Below are positions 1 through 8,854 of a DNA stretch of 64,000 nucleotides, in pieces. Source of the DNA: Candidatus Harrysmithiimonas galli (GTDB taxonomy: Bacteria > Bacillota > Bacilli > CAJFEE01); the NCBI GenBank assembly GCA_904373265.1, contig CAJFEE010000003.1, positions 124,001-188,000 on the forward strand, in the 5' to 3' direction. The translations under genes and the position numbers were made by a program. Under the pieces are notes generated by a model, which was not told the origin of the DNA, made no database searches, and saw nothing but the letters and a program-made list of their open reading frames with translations. Position 1 is the stretch's first letter; each line of letters begins with the position of its first letter.

Positions 1-277
1 TCGTTATTTTTACATGGTGAAAAAACATCTTTCCTCATTTTTAAATATCCAAAAAGCGAGATTTTTAGCATTTATGTTCTAAAGATTTATAACAATATAT
101 TTTCAAAGTTATTATGGTTTTGCTTATTCATCTAGGTATGTTAATTTTCTTACCAGATTAACCAAATCAAGCAATCTATGGAATACAATAAAATATTTTT
201 TATAAATTTCATAGAAAACTTCCGATATTTTATGATATAATCTCGACTATGTTTTGGTTGAATTCGGAGGTTTGAAT
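1..277. other. AT-rich leader upstream of azlC
   Basis: No reading frame is supported here. A TATAAT hexamer at 236-241 lies about 40 bases before the azlC start and could be its -10 box. The region about 17 bases upstream has no good -35 match, so the promoter is only a suggestion. The rest is AT-rich with no structure that I can recognise. Confidence 0.4.
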
Positions 278-985
278 ATGAAAAATCGGACTGCATTCAA
301 AGCGGCTTTTCCCTATACCATTCCTGTTCTGGCTGGCTATTTATTTATGGGGATGGCATTTGGAATCTTATTACAAAGCAAAGGCTATCATTTCGGCTGG
401 GCCTTTTTTATGGCGCTGTTCATGTATGCTGGCTCGATGCAATTTGTGGCTATTAACCTATTAACTGGAGGCTTTCATTTACTGCATACAGCCTTTATGA
501 CACTGATGGTCAATGCCCGCCATTTATTTTATGGATTATCTATGCTAGAGAAATTCAAAAATATGGGTTCAAAAAAACCATATATGGTTTTTTCTTTAAC
601 TGATGAAACATATTCACTGCTTTGCTCGGTGAAACCACCAGATCATGTTGACAAGAACTGGTTCTATTTTTTTATTGCACTTTTAAATCAATCATATTGG
701 ATTACTGGATGTACGCTTGGCGCCATATTAGGGTCTCTAATTACATTTAATTCCAAAGGAATTGATTTCGTTATGACTGCACTGTTTGTGGTCATTTTTA
801 TCGGACAATGGAAAAGCAATCCAAATCATATGCCAGCTTGCATTGGCGTTGGTACAACTGTACTTTGTTTACTTATTTTCGGGGCAACAAACTTTTTACT
901 TCCTTCGATGCTTTGTATTTTGGTGCTGTTGACTGTTATGAGAAAAAAGATAGAGGAGAACCATACCCATGATCTTAACCGTTGA
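278..985 (+). CDS. azlC: AzlC family branched-chain amino acid exporter, large subunit
   Basis: A 235-residue integral membrane protein of the AzlC/YgaZ family, the large subunit of a two-component exporter of branched-chain amino acids and analogues. Typical family stretches are visible, such as the early GYLFMGMAFGILL helix and YAGSMQFVAINLL. The ATG at 278 is chosen because GGAGG at 266-270 sits eight bases before it. A TTG further upstream would put the ribosome binding site inside the gene. The 3' end overlaps azlD by 17 bases, so the two are translationally coupled. The exact substrate cannot be read from sequence. Confidence 0.9.
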   Translation: MKNRTAFKAAFPYTIPVLAGYLFMGMAFGILLQSKGYHFGWAFFMALFMYAGSMQFVAINLLTGGFHLLHTAFMTLMVNARHLFYGLSMLEKFKNMGSKKPYMVFSLTDETYSLLCSVKPPDHVDKNWFYFFIALLNQSYWITGCTLGAILGSLITFNSKGIDFVMTALFVVIFIGQWKSNPNHMPACIGVGTTVLCLLIFGATNFLLPSMLCILVLLTVMRKKIEENHTHDLNR

Positions 986-1310
986 ACAATCCATCTATAT
1001 GATTCTTGTTATGGCATTGATTACCTTTTTAACACGTGCATTGCCATTTATCATTTTTCCAGGAAACAAAAAAACCCCGAAATATATTCAATATCTTGGT
1101 GAAGTTTTACCTTATGCCATTATCGGCATGCTGATTGTTTATTGCCTAAAAGATGTCAAACTAACAAGCGGTACCTTTGGACTTCCAGAATGTATTGCCA
1201 TTATTGTGATTGCATGTTTACATTTTCGCTTCGAGAACACTTTGCTCAGTATTGGTATTGGAACTGTACTCTATATGATACTTGTTCAATTTATATTCGT
1301 ATCGTCTTAG
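969..1310 (+). CDS. azlD: AzlD family branched-chain amino acid exporter, small subunit
   Basis: A 113-residue membrane protein with three to four hydrophobic segments. The FLTRALPFIIFP stretch and the proline-rich loop near residue 35 are typical of AzlD/YgaH. It overlaps the end of azlC, as is usual for this pair, and both proteins are needed for export in studied relatives. No clear terminator hairpin follows it before the converging genes at 1.4 kb. Confidence 0.88.
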   Translation: MILTVEQSIYMILVMALITFLTRALPFIIFPGNKKTPKYIQYLGEVLPYAIIGMLIVYCLKDVKLTSGTFGLPECIAIIVIACLHFRFENTLLSIGIGTVLYMILVQFIFVSS

Positions 1311-1435
1311 TATATGTTCATACAAATTTCGAAGTCTTAAATTTATAAATAAACCGTTCTTTCCTTCTTAATAATGGTCTAAATAAAAATACAATCAACC
1401 AAGCATTGACTCAATCAGCCTTTTATTCACCTTTT

Positions 1436-1606
1436 TCATATAAATTGGTATTTTAACATATAATAAATGACATATATCCAACTTAAAAGTCCATGAAAAA
1501 TAGCCCAAGGAATAGATTTCCATGCAGTGTAAGAAATTACCATAGCCAAGCATGTTCCAAAAGAAATGCCCGTTTTCACCTTGCCTTTTATACTTTCTTT
1601 TCTCAT
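1436..1606 (-). CDS. small conserved-looking membrane protein (56 aa)
   Basis: A 56-residue reading frame starting at ATG 1606, preceded by AGGAAG at good distance. After a short basic start (MRKESIKGKVKTG) come two hydrophobic segments, around SFGTCLAMVISYTAW and WAIFHGLLSWIYVIYYML. From memory, small Firmicutes proteins of this pattern (FGT, AMVISY, WAIFHG, WIYVIYY) are recurrent, always without assigned function. A longer frame overlapping it on the same strand (1395-1646) has less protein-like composition, and I prefer this one. Function unknown. Confidence 0.6.
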   Translation of the reverse strand: MRKESIKGKVKTGISFGTCLAMVISYTAWKSIPWAIFHGLLSWIYVIYYMLKYQFI

Positions 1607-1683
1607 AAATACTTCCTTGCGATTCCTTTATAAAATGATTGGACAATTATATCCGATCATTTTTTGACAATCCTATAGCATAT

Positions 1684-2985
1684 TTACTTCCTTTTTAAAT
1701 CATCGGTTGCTGGGTTATCAATCAATTCACCGTTTGTCTGAAAGCGTGAACCATGACACGGACAGTCCCACGAACGTTCATCTTCATTCCATTTGAGCGC
1801 ACAGCCCAAATGTGGACAGCGTTTTGAAGAAGGATACAAAAGATTGGCTACAGATTCAAACGCATTCAACACCAACTGTGGACGAAGCATCGTTCTGGAA
1901 GGAGAAAATACAGAAGCGTATGGATTGTTTTTTCCAATAATTCGATCGGTTAAAATCCTAGCAGCTACCATAGAAGAAGTCATCCCCCATTTATTAAAAC
2001 CTGTTGCAACATACAGATTAGGTGTATGCTTTGAATACTGCCCAATATAGGGTACAGAATCTAAGGTCATACAGTCCTGTGTCGCCCATGCACAACACTC
2101 TTTTCCATCTGGATAATAATCTTTCACAAATTTCCGAAGCACACGCCAATTTCCTCCTGACTTTCCTGTGCGATGACTTCCTCCACCGACCAACAGTACA
2201 TTTTTGTGATTTCGGAATGAAAGCCCATCTTGTTTTTCATCAACCAACATTCCTTCAATCGGTATAGTATGTTCAACTGCAAGGACATAAGAACGATGCT
2301 GATACATTTTCAAAAAATAGCTACCATGCTTGTTTAGAAATGGAAAATGTGTCGCTACAATGATTTTATCTGCTGTAATCGTCCCTCCATTTGTAACTAC
2401 TATATTTTTGTTGAGTTCGATTGCCTTTGTTTTTTCATAAACATGCAAATCTCTCACAATTTCTTTGATAAATTTCAACGGATGAAACTGTGCTTGATTG
2501 TTAAAGCATAGTGCCCCACAAATCGCAAATGGTAAAGCAAGTGTTTCCATATATTTTGCTTCAAATCCCAAACACTGAAGTGCTCTGGCTTCCTTTTCTA
2601 TTTTTTTTCGATCATCACGTGTATAGACAAATGCATTCTGCTCTTTAAAATCACAATTGATATGAGCACATAACTGTCTATATTGTTCCAACGCATCTTG
2701 ATTGGCACGTAAATACATGAAGGCCTTTTCTATCCCGAAGTTTTTGATCAGCTTATGATAAATTAAGCCATGCTGTACTGTGATTTTTGCTGTTGTATTT
2801 TTCGTAATCCCACTGCAAATACGCTTGGCTTCCACCAACATATAATCTATACCGGATTTTTGCAACATATAAGCACAAAGAATTCCTGCCAATCCACCCC
2901 CAATAATCAATACATTGGTTTTTTGATCTCTTTGCAAACGGGGGAATTGCGGAAGTTGAATAGAATCAGACCATATAGATTGCAT
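1684..2985 (-). CDS. yhfW: FAD-dependent oxidoreductase with C-terminal Rieske domain (YhfW-like)
   Basis: A 433-residue flavoprotein. The N-terminal dinucleotide-binding motif GGGLAGILCAYML (about residues 30-42) opens a DAO/glycine-oxidase-like fold. The C-terminal 60 residues form a Rieske [2Fe-2S] domain with CPHLGCAL and CPCHGSRF supplying two Cys and two His ligands. This architecture matches Bacillus YhfW, whose reaction is not established. The ATG at 2985 follows AGAGGTG by eight bases; a GTG four codons upstream is less likely. Its substrate is unknown, but electron transfer between flavin and the iron-sulfur centre can be inferred. Confidence 0.85.
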   Translation of the reverse strand: MQSIWSDSIQLPQFPRLQRDQKTNVLIIGGGLAGILCAYMLQKSGIDYMLVEAKRICSGITKNTTAKITVQHGLIYHKLIKNFGIEKAFMYLRANQDALEQYRQLCAHINCDFKEQNAFVYTRDDRKKIEKEARALQCLGFEAKYMETLALPFAICGALCFNNQAQFHPLKFIKEIVRDLHVYEKTKAIELNKNIVVTNGGTITADKIIVATHFPFLNKHGSYFLKMYQHRSYVLAVEHTIPIEGMLVDEKQDGLSFRNHKNVLLVGGGSHRTGKSGGNWRVLRKFVKDYYPDGKECCAWATQDCMTLDSVPYIGQYSKHTPNLYVATGFNKWGMTSSMVAARILTDRIIGKNNPYASVFSPSRTMLRPQLVLNAFESVANLLYPSSKRCPHLGCALKWNEDERSWDCPCHGSRFQTNGELIDNPATDDLKRK

Positions 2986-3421
2986 TAGATTTATCACCTC
3001 TTTTTCTCTATATCATTTCCAAATCCAATATTTTTATGTGAAAATTTTTCGAAGCTCCATATAAATTTTTTTATCCCCAGTATTTAATGAAACAATCGAT
3101 GCGATAATTGCATACTTCAACACATAAAATCAGGCTGTACAATCATTTTCCGTTGATTGTACAGCCTGATTCTTTTTCTATTGAATTTCCTCTCAAATCA
3201 AAATATACAGCTCTTCTTTTTCATTACAAAATAATTTTAATGCTTCATTTTTTGTTCTGAATCATGGCACCTTAATGCCTTACCAATTCGATAAAAAGTA
3301 ACAACTTACAGTTTATTACGATACCAACATCATTGTTTAAAAGAATTCTATACCTTACATTAAAACGATCGATTTCTTCATATCGATTTACAAAGGGGCA
3401 GTTCATTTAACTAACATGAAT
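2986..3421. other. intergenic region holding a strong terminator
   Basis: No credible gene. The notable content is the 18-base-pair hairpin at 3128-3171. The remainder is AT-rich sequence without ribosome binding sites or recognisable reading frames. Confidence 0.5.
3128..3171 (-). terminator. bidirectional intrinsic terminator
   Basis: Perfect 18-base inverted repeat (3128-3145 and 3154-3171) with an eight-base loop. It is followed by CTTTTT on the plus strand and by ATTTTA on the minus strand. It lies downstream of the ADP-ribosylglycohydrolase gene and upstream of yhfW, so its main role is probably to end the former transcript. Confidence 0.85.
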
Positions 3422-4396
3422 CTATTTCATACCTTTTAGCTTTTCGTAGAAACGATTACATAAATCTGTAATATCCTGTCTGCGTTTAATATGTGACAGC
3501 CAAATTTGCGGAATCGTTTCATGTGGGTAATACAAACCAGCTAATCCACCAGCCATTGCCGCAATGGAATCTGTATCCTCTCCAAGATTTACAGCACGCA
3601 GTACACAAGTACGGTATGTATTTGTAGTCAGAAGACTCCATAAAGATGCTTCCAAAGAATCAACAACATAACCAGAACTCCAAATCTCATATTCAGTTAA
3701 ACTACCGATTTCTCCATCTAAAATGCGACGAAAATGACTTAATTCATTCTTATAGTCCGGTTTGGAACAATAATAATCCTGCACAATCCCTGCTGCCCAG
3801 AGCAAAGCACCTTTCGGACTTTTTTGATTTAATAATCCAATAGCCGTAAAAACATAGATGCCACAAGCAATTTTTGCACGTGGATGTCGGTGCGTAATAG
3901 AAGAAACATTATGAATGACTTCAAAAGCTTTAGTGGCTGATACATTCTTTAGTAAGAAGGCAAGAGGCAGCACGCGCATAACCGATCCATTTCCATTATC
4001 TTGCTCCTCTTTTCCACCACATTCACAGGCAGCGAATTTTTTATGACTAAAACGCTCAATGGACTGTGCTGTTGTTCTTCCAATATCAAAAGCCTCCCCA
4101 AGCGGTGTCCAAAAACCATCCAAAAGCCAGCGTAAAAAAGCATCTGCAAGCCATTCGTAATCTAAATTTATTGACGCATCACTTTGACAAATCGCCTCCA
4201 TTAAACAAAACATTAAAGCGCTGTCATCCGACCATGTACCTTTTGGTTGATTATGTGTTCCAAATTCACGCATACCGATCACTGGATTCATTTTCAATTG
4301 CTTACGCATCATAAATTCAACAGGTACACCTAATGCATCCCCGACCGTAAATCCAAAAACAGCTCCGTAAACTTTATTTAGTGTAACATCTTCCAT
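3422..4396 (-). CDS. ADP-ribosylglycohydrolase family protein
   Basis: A 324-residue DraG/ARH-type hydrolase. Family signatures run through it: GAVFGFTVGDALGVPVEF at the start, WSDDSALMF (metal-binding Asp pair, about residues 57-65), NGNGSVMRVLPLA, and GEDTDSIAAMAGGLAG near residue 270, which carries the second set of Mg-binding Asp residues. Such enzymes remove ADP-ribose from proteins or small molecules; DraG itself acts on dinitrogenase reductase. No nif or transferase partner is visible, so the target is unknown. ATG 4396 follows GGGGTGG; a GTG three codons earlier is possible. It stands alone between hairpins. Confidence 0.85.
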   Translation of the reverse strand: MEDVTLNKVYGAVFGFTVGDALGVPVEFMMRKQLKMNPVIGMREFGTHNQPKGTWSDDSALMFCLMEAICQSDASINLDYEWLADAFLRWLLDGFWTPLGEAFDIGRTTAQSIERFSHKKFAACECGGKEEQDNGNGSVMRVLPLAFLLKNVSATKAFEVIHNVSSITHRHPRAKIACGIYVFTAIGLLNQKSPKGALLWAAGIVQDYYCSKPDYKNELSHFRRILDGEIGSLTEYEIWSSGYVVDSLEASLWSLLTTNTYRTCVLRAVNLGEDTDSIAAMAGGLAGLYYPHETIPQIWLSHIKRRQDITDLCNRFYEKLKGMK

Positions 4397-5016
4397 TGCA
4401 GCCACCCCACTTAAAAAAGCCTAAAATTGTTATTTTTTATTCATCATAACATGTTTGACCTTACTATAATATAAATTTGATAGTTTTTTTCTTTTTTCGC
4501 TATAATTCATTTTAAACTAAGATATATAATAATTTTTTAATAAATAAAAATTATTATAAATATAAACTAAAACCACTCTATACATTTAATATTATATTTT
4601 TTTTGATTTGTCACTTTAAAAAAATAAACCATTCTTTAATATTATTATTTTTTTATTTTTTAAATATATAATACTATAAAAATTCCTGCTATATCTATCC
4701 ATAGAAAGTAACTATCCAAAGACATTCTATCCCTTATTATACAATCAGATTGAAAAAATTTTTTCAAAGCTCTTCAAAAAATACGGATTATTTTTATCTT
4801 CATCAAAAAACAATCCGATCATTTCCTCACAAAAAATTCAAAATAGACAGATTCATATTAAAGTTCTGTTTATTATTCATCCAAAGATCTAAATTATAAC
4901 AAAAAAACAAGAGAAATCATAAAAGATATGATTTCTCTTGTTTTCAATTGTACCCTTTATATACTTGAATAACTTGAAGAAATCATTAGTTTTTTCAAGC
5001 ATAACACCAATAACAA
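4397..5016. other. very AT-rich intergenic region
   Basis: About 500 bases made almost wholly of A and T runs (4440-4700 especially), with no reading frame I trust. Its right part carries the rib operon terminator at 4905-4943. The AT-rich stretch may contain the promoter of the ADP-ribosylglycohydrolase gene, but I cannot single one out. Confidence 0.5.
4905..4943 (-). terminator. terminator of the riboflavin operon
   Basis: Perfect 16-base inverted repeat (4905-4920 and 4928-4943) with a seven-base loop, flanked by T-rich runs in the minus direction. It lies about 75 bases beyond the end of ribH. Confidence 0.85.
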
Positions 5017-5481
5017 TCATGTGAAATTCTTTAATAAATTAACCATTTCAATTGCTGAAACTGCGCAGTCATAACCTTTATTTCCAGATTTCGTTCCAGC
5101 ACGTTCAATTGCTTGTTCAATTGTATCCGTGGTTAAAATACCAAACACAACTGGTTTTTCCGTGATTAAGGATACAGAAGCAATTCCTTTGGTTGCTTCA
5201 GCACATACATAATCAAAATGTGGTGTAGCTCCTCGAATAACTGCACCTAAACAAATGACACAATCATATTGATCGCTTTCTGCCATTTTTTTGGCAACAA
5301 GCGGAATTTCAAAAGCTCCAGGAACATAAGCAACTTCAATATTTTTTTCCGCTACCCCATGCCGTTTTAATCCATCAAGTGCACCAGATAATAGTTTTGA
5401 ACCGATAAATTCATTAAAACGGCTAACTACAATTCCTACCCGAATACCTTGTGCAACTAAACTTCCTTCAATTATTTTCAT
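5017..5481 (-). CDS. ribH: 6,7-dimethyl-8-ribityllumazine synthase
   Basis: A 154-residue lumazine synthase, the usual length. It condenses 5-amino-6-ribitylamino-uracil with dihydroxybutanone phosphate. Key stretches are [40 protein letters not shown] (with the catalytic His region) and [16 protein letters not shown]. It is last in the operon ribD-ribE-ribBA-ribH, 24 bases after ribBA, and is followed by a strong terminator. In Bacillus the protein forms a 60-subunit capsid around riboflavin synthase; ribE in the same operon fits that. Confidence 0.97.
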   Translation of the reverse strand: MKIIEGSLVAQGIRVGIVVSRFNEFIGSKLLSGALDGLKRHGVAEKNIEVAYVPGAFEIPLVAKKMAESDQYDCVICLGAVIRGATPHFDYVCAEATKGIASVSLITEKPVVFGILTTDTIEQAIERAGTKSGNKGYDCAVSAIEMVNLLKNFT

Positions 5482-5505
5482 TTTCTGATTCCTCCCCTAT
5501 TTTCT

Positions 5506-6705
5506 TTAAAAGTTTAACATATGATCTAACTTTTGTTTCTTTGTTTTTAAATAATTTTCATTACATGGATTGAAATCCATTTGAATGGGTACTCGCTCTA
5601 CAATTTCAATATCATAACCAGATAATCCCGTTAACTTACGCGGATTATTGGTCATTAACCGCAATTTTTTTACCCCTAAATCTTTTAAAATTTGTGCACC
5701 AACACCATAATCACGCATATCTGCCGGAAACCCTAATCTTAAATTGGCCTCAACCGTATCGAGTCCTTTATCTTGCAACGCATAAGCACGCAGTTTATTA
5801 ATCAAACCAATCCCGCGGCCTTCTTGACGCATATAAAGTAAAATGCCACAACCTTCCTTTTCAATCATGCGAAGCGCGACATCGAGCTGTTCACCGCAAT
5901 CACAGCGTTTTGAACCAAAAATATCGCCAGTCAAACATTCAGAATGAACACGTGTTAGAATCGGATGATCTGGATGAATGTCTCCTTTTACCAATGCCAC
6001 ATGATGCTCGCCATTCAATTGATTCACAAAACCATACATTTGAAACACTCCATACTTTGTAGGCATCTTCACATCAACTACACGCTGAATCAATTTCTCT
6101 TCTTTCCGACGATAGGCAACCAAATCTGCAATGGTAATCATCTTAATTTGATGTTTTCGACAAAATTCCTTAAGTTCTGGTGTACGCATCATCGTTCCGT
6201 CTTCTGCCATAATCTCACAAATCACCCCTGCTGGCTTCAGTCCTGCCATACGCGCCAAATCAACAGCAGCTTCTGTATGTCCAACACGCTTTAATACACC
6301 GCCTTTTCGAGCAATTAGTGGAAAAATATGTCCAGGACGACGAAAATCATCTGCTTTGGCATTTTCTTCCAAAATTTTTTGCACAGTTAATGCACGCTCA
6401 TACGCCGAGATACCTGTTGTCGTATCAACATGATCTACAGAAACGGTAAAGGCTGTTTCATGATTATCCGTATTTTTATCGACCATTGGATGAATGTTTA
6501 ATCGACTTAAAATATCTTCTTCAGCAGGCATACAAACCAACCCTCTGGCATGGGTCACCATAAAATTAATGGCCTCTGGTGTTACCTTTTCCGCTGCCAT
6601 GAGTAAATCACCCTCATTTTCACGATCTGGATCATCAACAACAACAATCATTTTTCCTTCTCGAATATCTTGGATTGCATCTTCTATTTTATAAAATCCT
6701 TCCAT
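5506..6705 (-). CDS. ribBA: bifunctional 3,4-dihydroxy-2-butanone-4-phosphate synthase / GTP cyclohydrolase II
   Basis: A 399-residue fusion of the two enzymes that feed both branches of riboflavin synthesis. The N-terminal half (about 1-205) is RibB, with [11 protein letters not shown] and [13 protein letters not shown]. The C-terminal half is RibA, with zinc ligands in [15 protein letters not shown] and the RQEGRGIGL motif. I start at ATG 6705, seven bases after GGAGGG; an upstream in-frame ATG would overlap ribE. It sits between ribE and ribH in the operon. Confidence 0.96.
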   Translation of the reverse strand: MEGFYKIEDAIQDIREGKMIVVVDDPDRENEGDLLMAAEKVTPEAINFMVTHARGLVCMPAEEDILSRLNIHPMVDKNTDNHETAFTVSVDHVDTTTGISAYERALTVQKILEENAKADDFRRPGHIFPLIARKGGVLKRVGHTEAAVDLARMAGLKPAGVICEIMAEDGTMMRTPELKEFCRKHQIKMITIADLVAYRRKEEKLIQRVVDVKMPTKYGVFQMYGFVNQLNGEHHVALVKGDIHPDHPILTRVHSECLTGDIFGSKRCDCGEQLDVALRMIEKEGCGILLYMRQEGRGIGLINKLRAYALQDKGLDTVEANLRLGFPADMRDYGVGAQILKDLGVKKLRLMTNNPRKLTGLSGYDIEIVERVPIQMDFNPCNENYLKTKKQKLDHMLNF

Positions 6706-6727
6706 TGTAGAATCCCTCCATTCCTTT

Positions 6728-7384
6728 TTATAAAAATCCATTTTCTAATAAAAACTGCTTTGTCATTTGACTCTGCTTTTTTGTCTGTAAGTTAGGTTCA
6801 CTTCCCAATAATTTCTCTACATATTTTCCGATTAAATCACATTCCAAATTTACAACATCGCCGATTTTTTTTTGTAGAAGCGTCGTTTCTTCTCCTGTAT
6901 GTGGTATAATAGATACTTTAAATTGTTTTTCATCTACAAATGCAACAGTTAGGCTGATTCCATCAATCGCAATGGATCCTTTGTCTACAATATATTTCAG
7001 AATTGACTCAGGTGCTTGAATTGTTATCCATACCGCATTATCTTCACGAATTTTGTTAGTAATGGTTCCCACACCGTCAATATGACCGCTGACAAGATGC
7101 CCACCCAAACGACTTTCCAATGTCAATGCACGTTCCAAATTAACAAATGAACCGATTGTAAGCGTACCCAAGTTGCTTCGGCGCAAGGTTTCTGCCATTA
7201 CATCTACTTCAAATTGCTTCTTATCCAATTTGGTTACGGTCAGACATACCCCATTGGTACAAATACTGTCACCAAGCTGTGTACCTGCCAAAACTTTATC
7301 AGCCGAAATGACAAGCTGTGAGCCAAGCTTTCCTCGTTTTACCGCTGTAATACTTCCGATTTCTTCTATGATTCCTGTAAACAT
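6728..7384 (-). CDS. ribE: riboflavin synthase, alpha subunit
   Basis: A 218-residue trimeric enzyme that dismutates two lumazine molecules into riboflavin. Two lumazine-binding repeats are visible: [12 protein letters not shown] at the start, and a second copy around residues 98-190 beginning near [13 protein letters not shown]. The internal [10 protein letters not shown] and [11 protein letters not shown] stretches correspond to each other. ATG 7384 is chosen because MFTGIIEE is the conserved N-terminus and GAGGTGAGAG precedes it. The last 20 or so residues after the second repeat form a polar tail. Confidence 0.96.
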   Translation of the reverse strand: MFTGIIEEIGSITAVKRGKLGSQLVISADKVLAGTQLGDSICTNGVCLTVTKLDKKQFEVDVMAETLRRSNLGTLTIGSFVNLERALTLESRLGGHLVSGHIDGVGTITNKIREDNAVWITIQAPESILKYIVDKGSIAIDGISLTVAFVDEKQFKVSIIPHTGEETTLLQKKIGDVVNLECDLIGKYVEKLLGSEPNLQTKKQSQMTKQFLLENGFL

Positions 7385-7400
7385 TCTCTCACCTCTTTTC

Positions 7401-8501
7401 CTAGTCTCCTTTTCCGGCAACCTTAGCACAAATCCACAGATCTTCTCCGACTGTCTTCACTTGCATTTCACGCAGATAAATCGCATCAATCATTTGCTTA
7501 AATCCTTCTCCTCCAACCGGTGTCGGTGCTTGATTACCACCCAAAATCTTTGGCGCAATATACGTCTCAATTCGGTGCACCAATCCTTCTTTCAACATGG
7601 AAAAATTTAATGTCGAACCACCTTCTAATAAAATAGAATCAATTTTTCGTTCACCGAGCCAACAAATCCAAGTTTTTAAATTCACTTGCCCCTCTTGATG
7701 GGGAAAACATACAACCTCAATCCCTTTTTCTTCTAAAGCTTTTTGTTTATTTTTATCACATAAATTGGTTGTTGCAACAATAGTCTTTTGCTGTTCTTGA
7801 TTATTCAATACATTGGCATCAAGCGGAACACGCAGCTTTGAATCAACAATCAAACGAATCGGATGGACACCTCCAGGTATGCGGCAGCTTAAAAATGGAT
7901 TATCAACAAGAACTGTCTCAATACCAACCATAATACCTGATACACGATGGCGTAATTTATGTACCTGTTCTCTTGCTTTTGAACCTGTTATCCATTTCGA
8001 ATCACCAGTTACGCTAGCAATTTTCCCATCCAATGTCATTGCCGTTTTCATAATGACAAAAGGCTGTTTTTGAGTAATATAGTGCATAAAGATTTCATTT
8101 ATTTTTCCACATTCGTTTTGCAATACACCGACTGTAACAGACAGACCAGCTTCTTTTAACATTTGAACACCCTGTCCTCCAACCAATCGATTTGGATCTA
8201 AACAACCAATTACCACACGTTTTATTTTAGAATCAATCAAAAGTTGTGCACAAGGAGGTGTCTTGCCATAATGTGCGCAAGGCTCCAATGTCACATATAT
8301 TGTAGCACCTTCTACAGCTTCTGTTGCTCGTTGAATTGCATTTACTTCTGCATGGGCCTCCCCATATTTTTCATGATAACCTTCTCCAATAATACGTCCG
8401 TTTTTCACAATAACCGCACCAACCATCGGATTGGGTGCAACATGTCCTTCACCTTTTTTTGCCAAATTCAATGCATATTCCATATATTGTTCATCAGTCA
8501 T
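7401..8501 (-). CDS. ribD: bifunctional diaminohydroxyphosphoribosylaminopyrimidine deaminase / 5-amino-6-(5-phosphoribosylamino)uracil reductase
   Basis: A 366-residue fusion enzyme, first gene of the operon. The deaminase domain (about 1-145) has the zinc motif HAEVNAI and PCAHYGKTPPC. The reductase domain follows, with KTAMTLDGKIA, DSKWITG and LLEGGSTLNFSML. It carries out the second and third steps of the GTP branch. ATG 8501 has AGGTGAAGAG before it. Expression is controlled by the FMN riboswitch and leader terminator upstream. Confidence 0.96.
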   Translation of the reverse strand: MTDEQYMEYALNLAKKGEGHVAPNPMVGAVIVKNGRIIGEGYHEKYGEAHAEVNAIQRATEAVEGATIYVTLEPCAHYGKTPPCAQLLIDSKIKRVVIGCLDPNRLVGGQGVQMLKEAGLSVTVGVLQNECGKINEIFMHYITQKQPFVIMKTAMTLDGKIASVTGDSKWITGSKAREQVHKLRHRVSGIMVGIETVLVDNPFLSCRIPGGVHPIRLIVDSKLRVPLDANVLNNQEQQKTIVATTNLCDKNKQKALEEKGIEVVCFPHQEGQVNLKTWICWLGERKIDSILLEGGSTLNFSMLKEGLVHRIETYIAPKILGGNQAPTPVGGEGFKQMIDAIYLREMQVKTVGEDLWICAKVAGKGD

Positions 8502-8530
8502 TTTCTCTTCACCTGCTTATTTATACCTAA

Positions 8531-8566
8531 AAATGCCCTGAAATCATTTAGACTTCAGGGCATTTT
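8531..8566 (-). terminator. leader terminator of the FMN riboswitch
   Basis: Inverted repeat of about 12 base pairs (AAATGCCCTGAA pairing with TTCAGGGCATTT), followed in the minus direction by a T run. It lies between the FMN aptamer and ribD, where the expression platform should be. Inference: FMN binding favours this terminator and stops transcription of the rib genes. Confidence 0.85.
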
Positions 8567-8636
8567 TACACATAGAAAATATACGAAAATATTCATAATT
8601 TTAAATCAAATACATTTTCGCTAGTCTATATCAAGC

Positions 8637-8747
8637 CATCTTCTTCCATCCAGACTGTACTGTCGGCCTTGGAATCTCACCAAGTCATGCTGATACCAGC
8701 TCGCGGGCTATACCGCCGGTAGGGAATTTCACCCTGCCCTGAAGATG
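8637..8747 (-). promoter_or_regulatory. FMN riboswitch (RFN element)
   Basis: On the minus strand the stretch starts with ATCTTCAGGGCAGGGTGAAA and TTCCCTACCGGCGGTATAG, continues through AGCCCGCGAG, and ends with GCCGACAGTACAGTCTGGAT and a pairing GAAGA. These are the conserved segments of the RFN aptamer in the right order. It lies in the leader of ribDEBAH, the usual place for FMN feedback in Firmicutes. Confidence 0.96.
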
Positions 8748-8767
8748 TTTACAATATAATTGGCTTT

Positions 8768-8796
8768 ATTGTATAGCCTTTTGGGTCGCATGTCAA
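8768..8796 (-). promoter_or_regulatory. promoter of the riboflavin operon
   Basis: On the minus strand TTGACA (8796-8791), a 17-base spacer and TACAAT (8773-8768) form a near-consensus vegetative promoter. It lies about 20 bases upstream of the riboswitch aptamer, so transcription should begin just before the RFN element. Confidence 0.8.
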
Positions 8797-8854
8797 TTCA
8801 TTTGTATACCGCTGCCAATAACAAAGCAATGAAAACCCAAACCTCCACACTCTC

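Noticed and set aside
1395..1646. 83-codon minus-strand frame
   Set aside because: It overlaps the 56-residue frame at 1436-1606, which has a better ribosome binding site and hydrophobic segments in natural order.
3422..4396. link of the ADP-ribosylglycohydrolase to nitrogenase control
   Set aside because: No draT or nif genes are in the window, and family members act on many targets.
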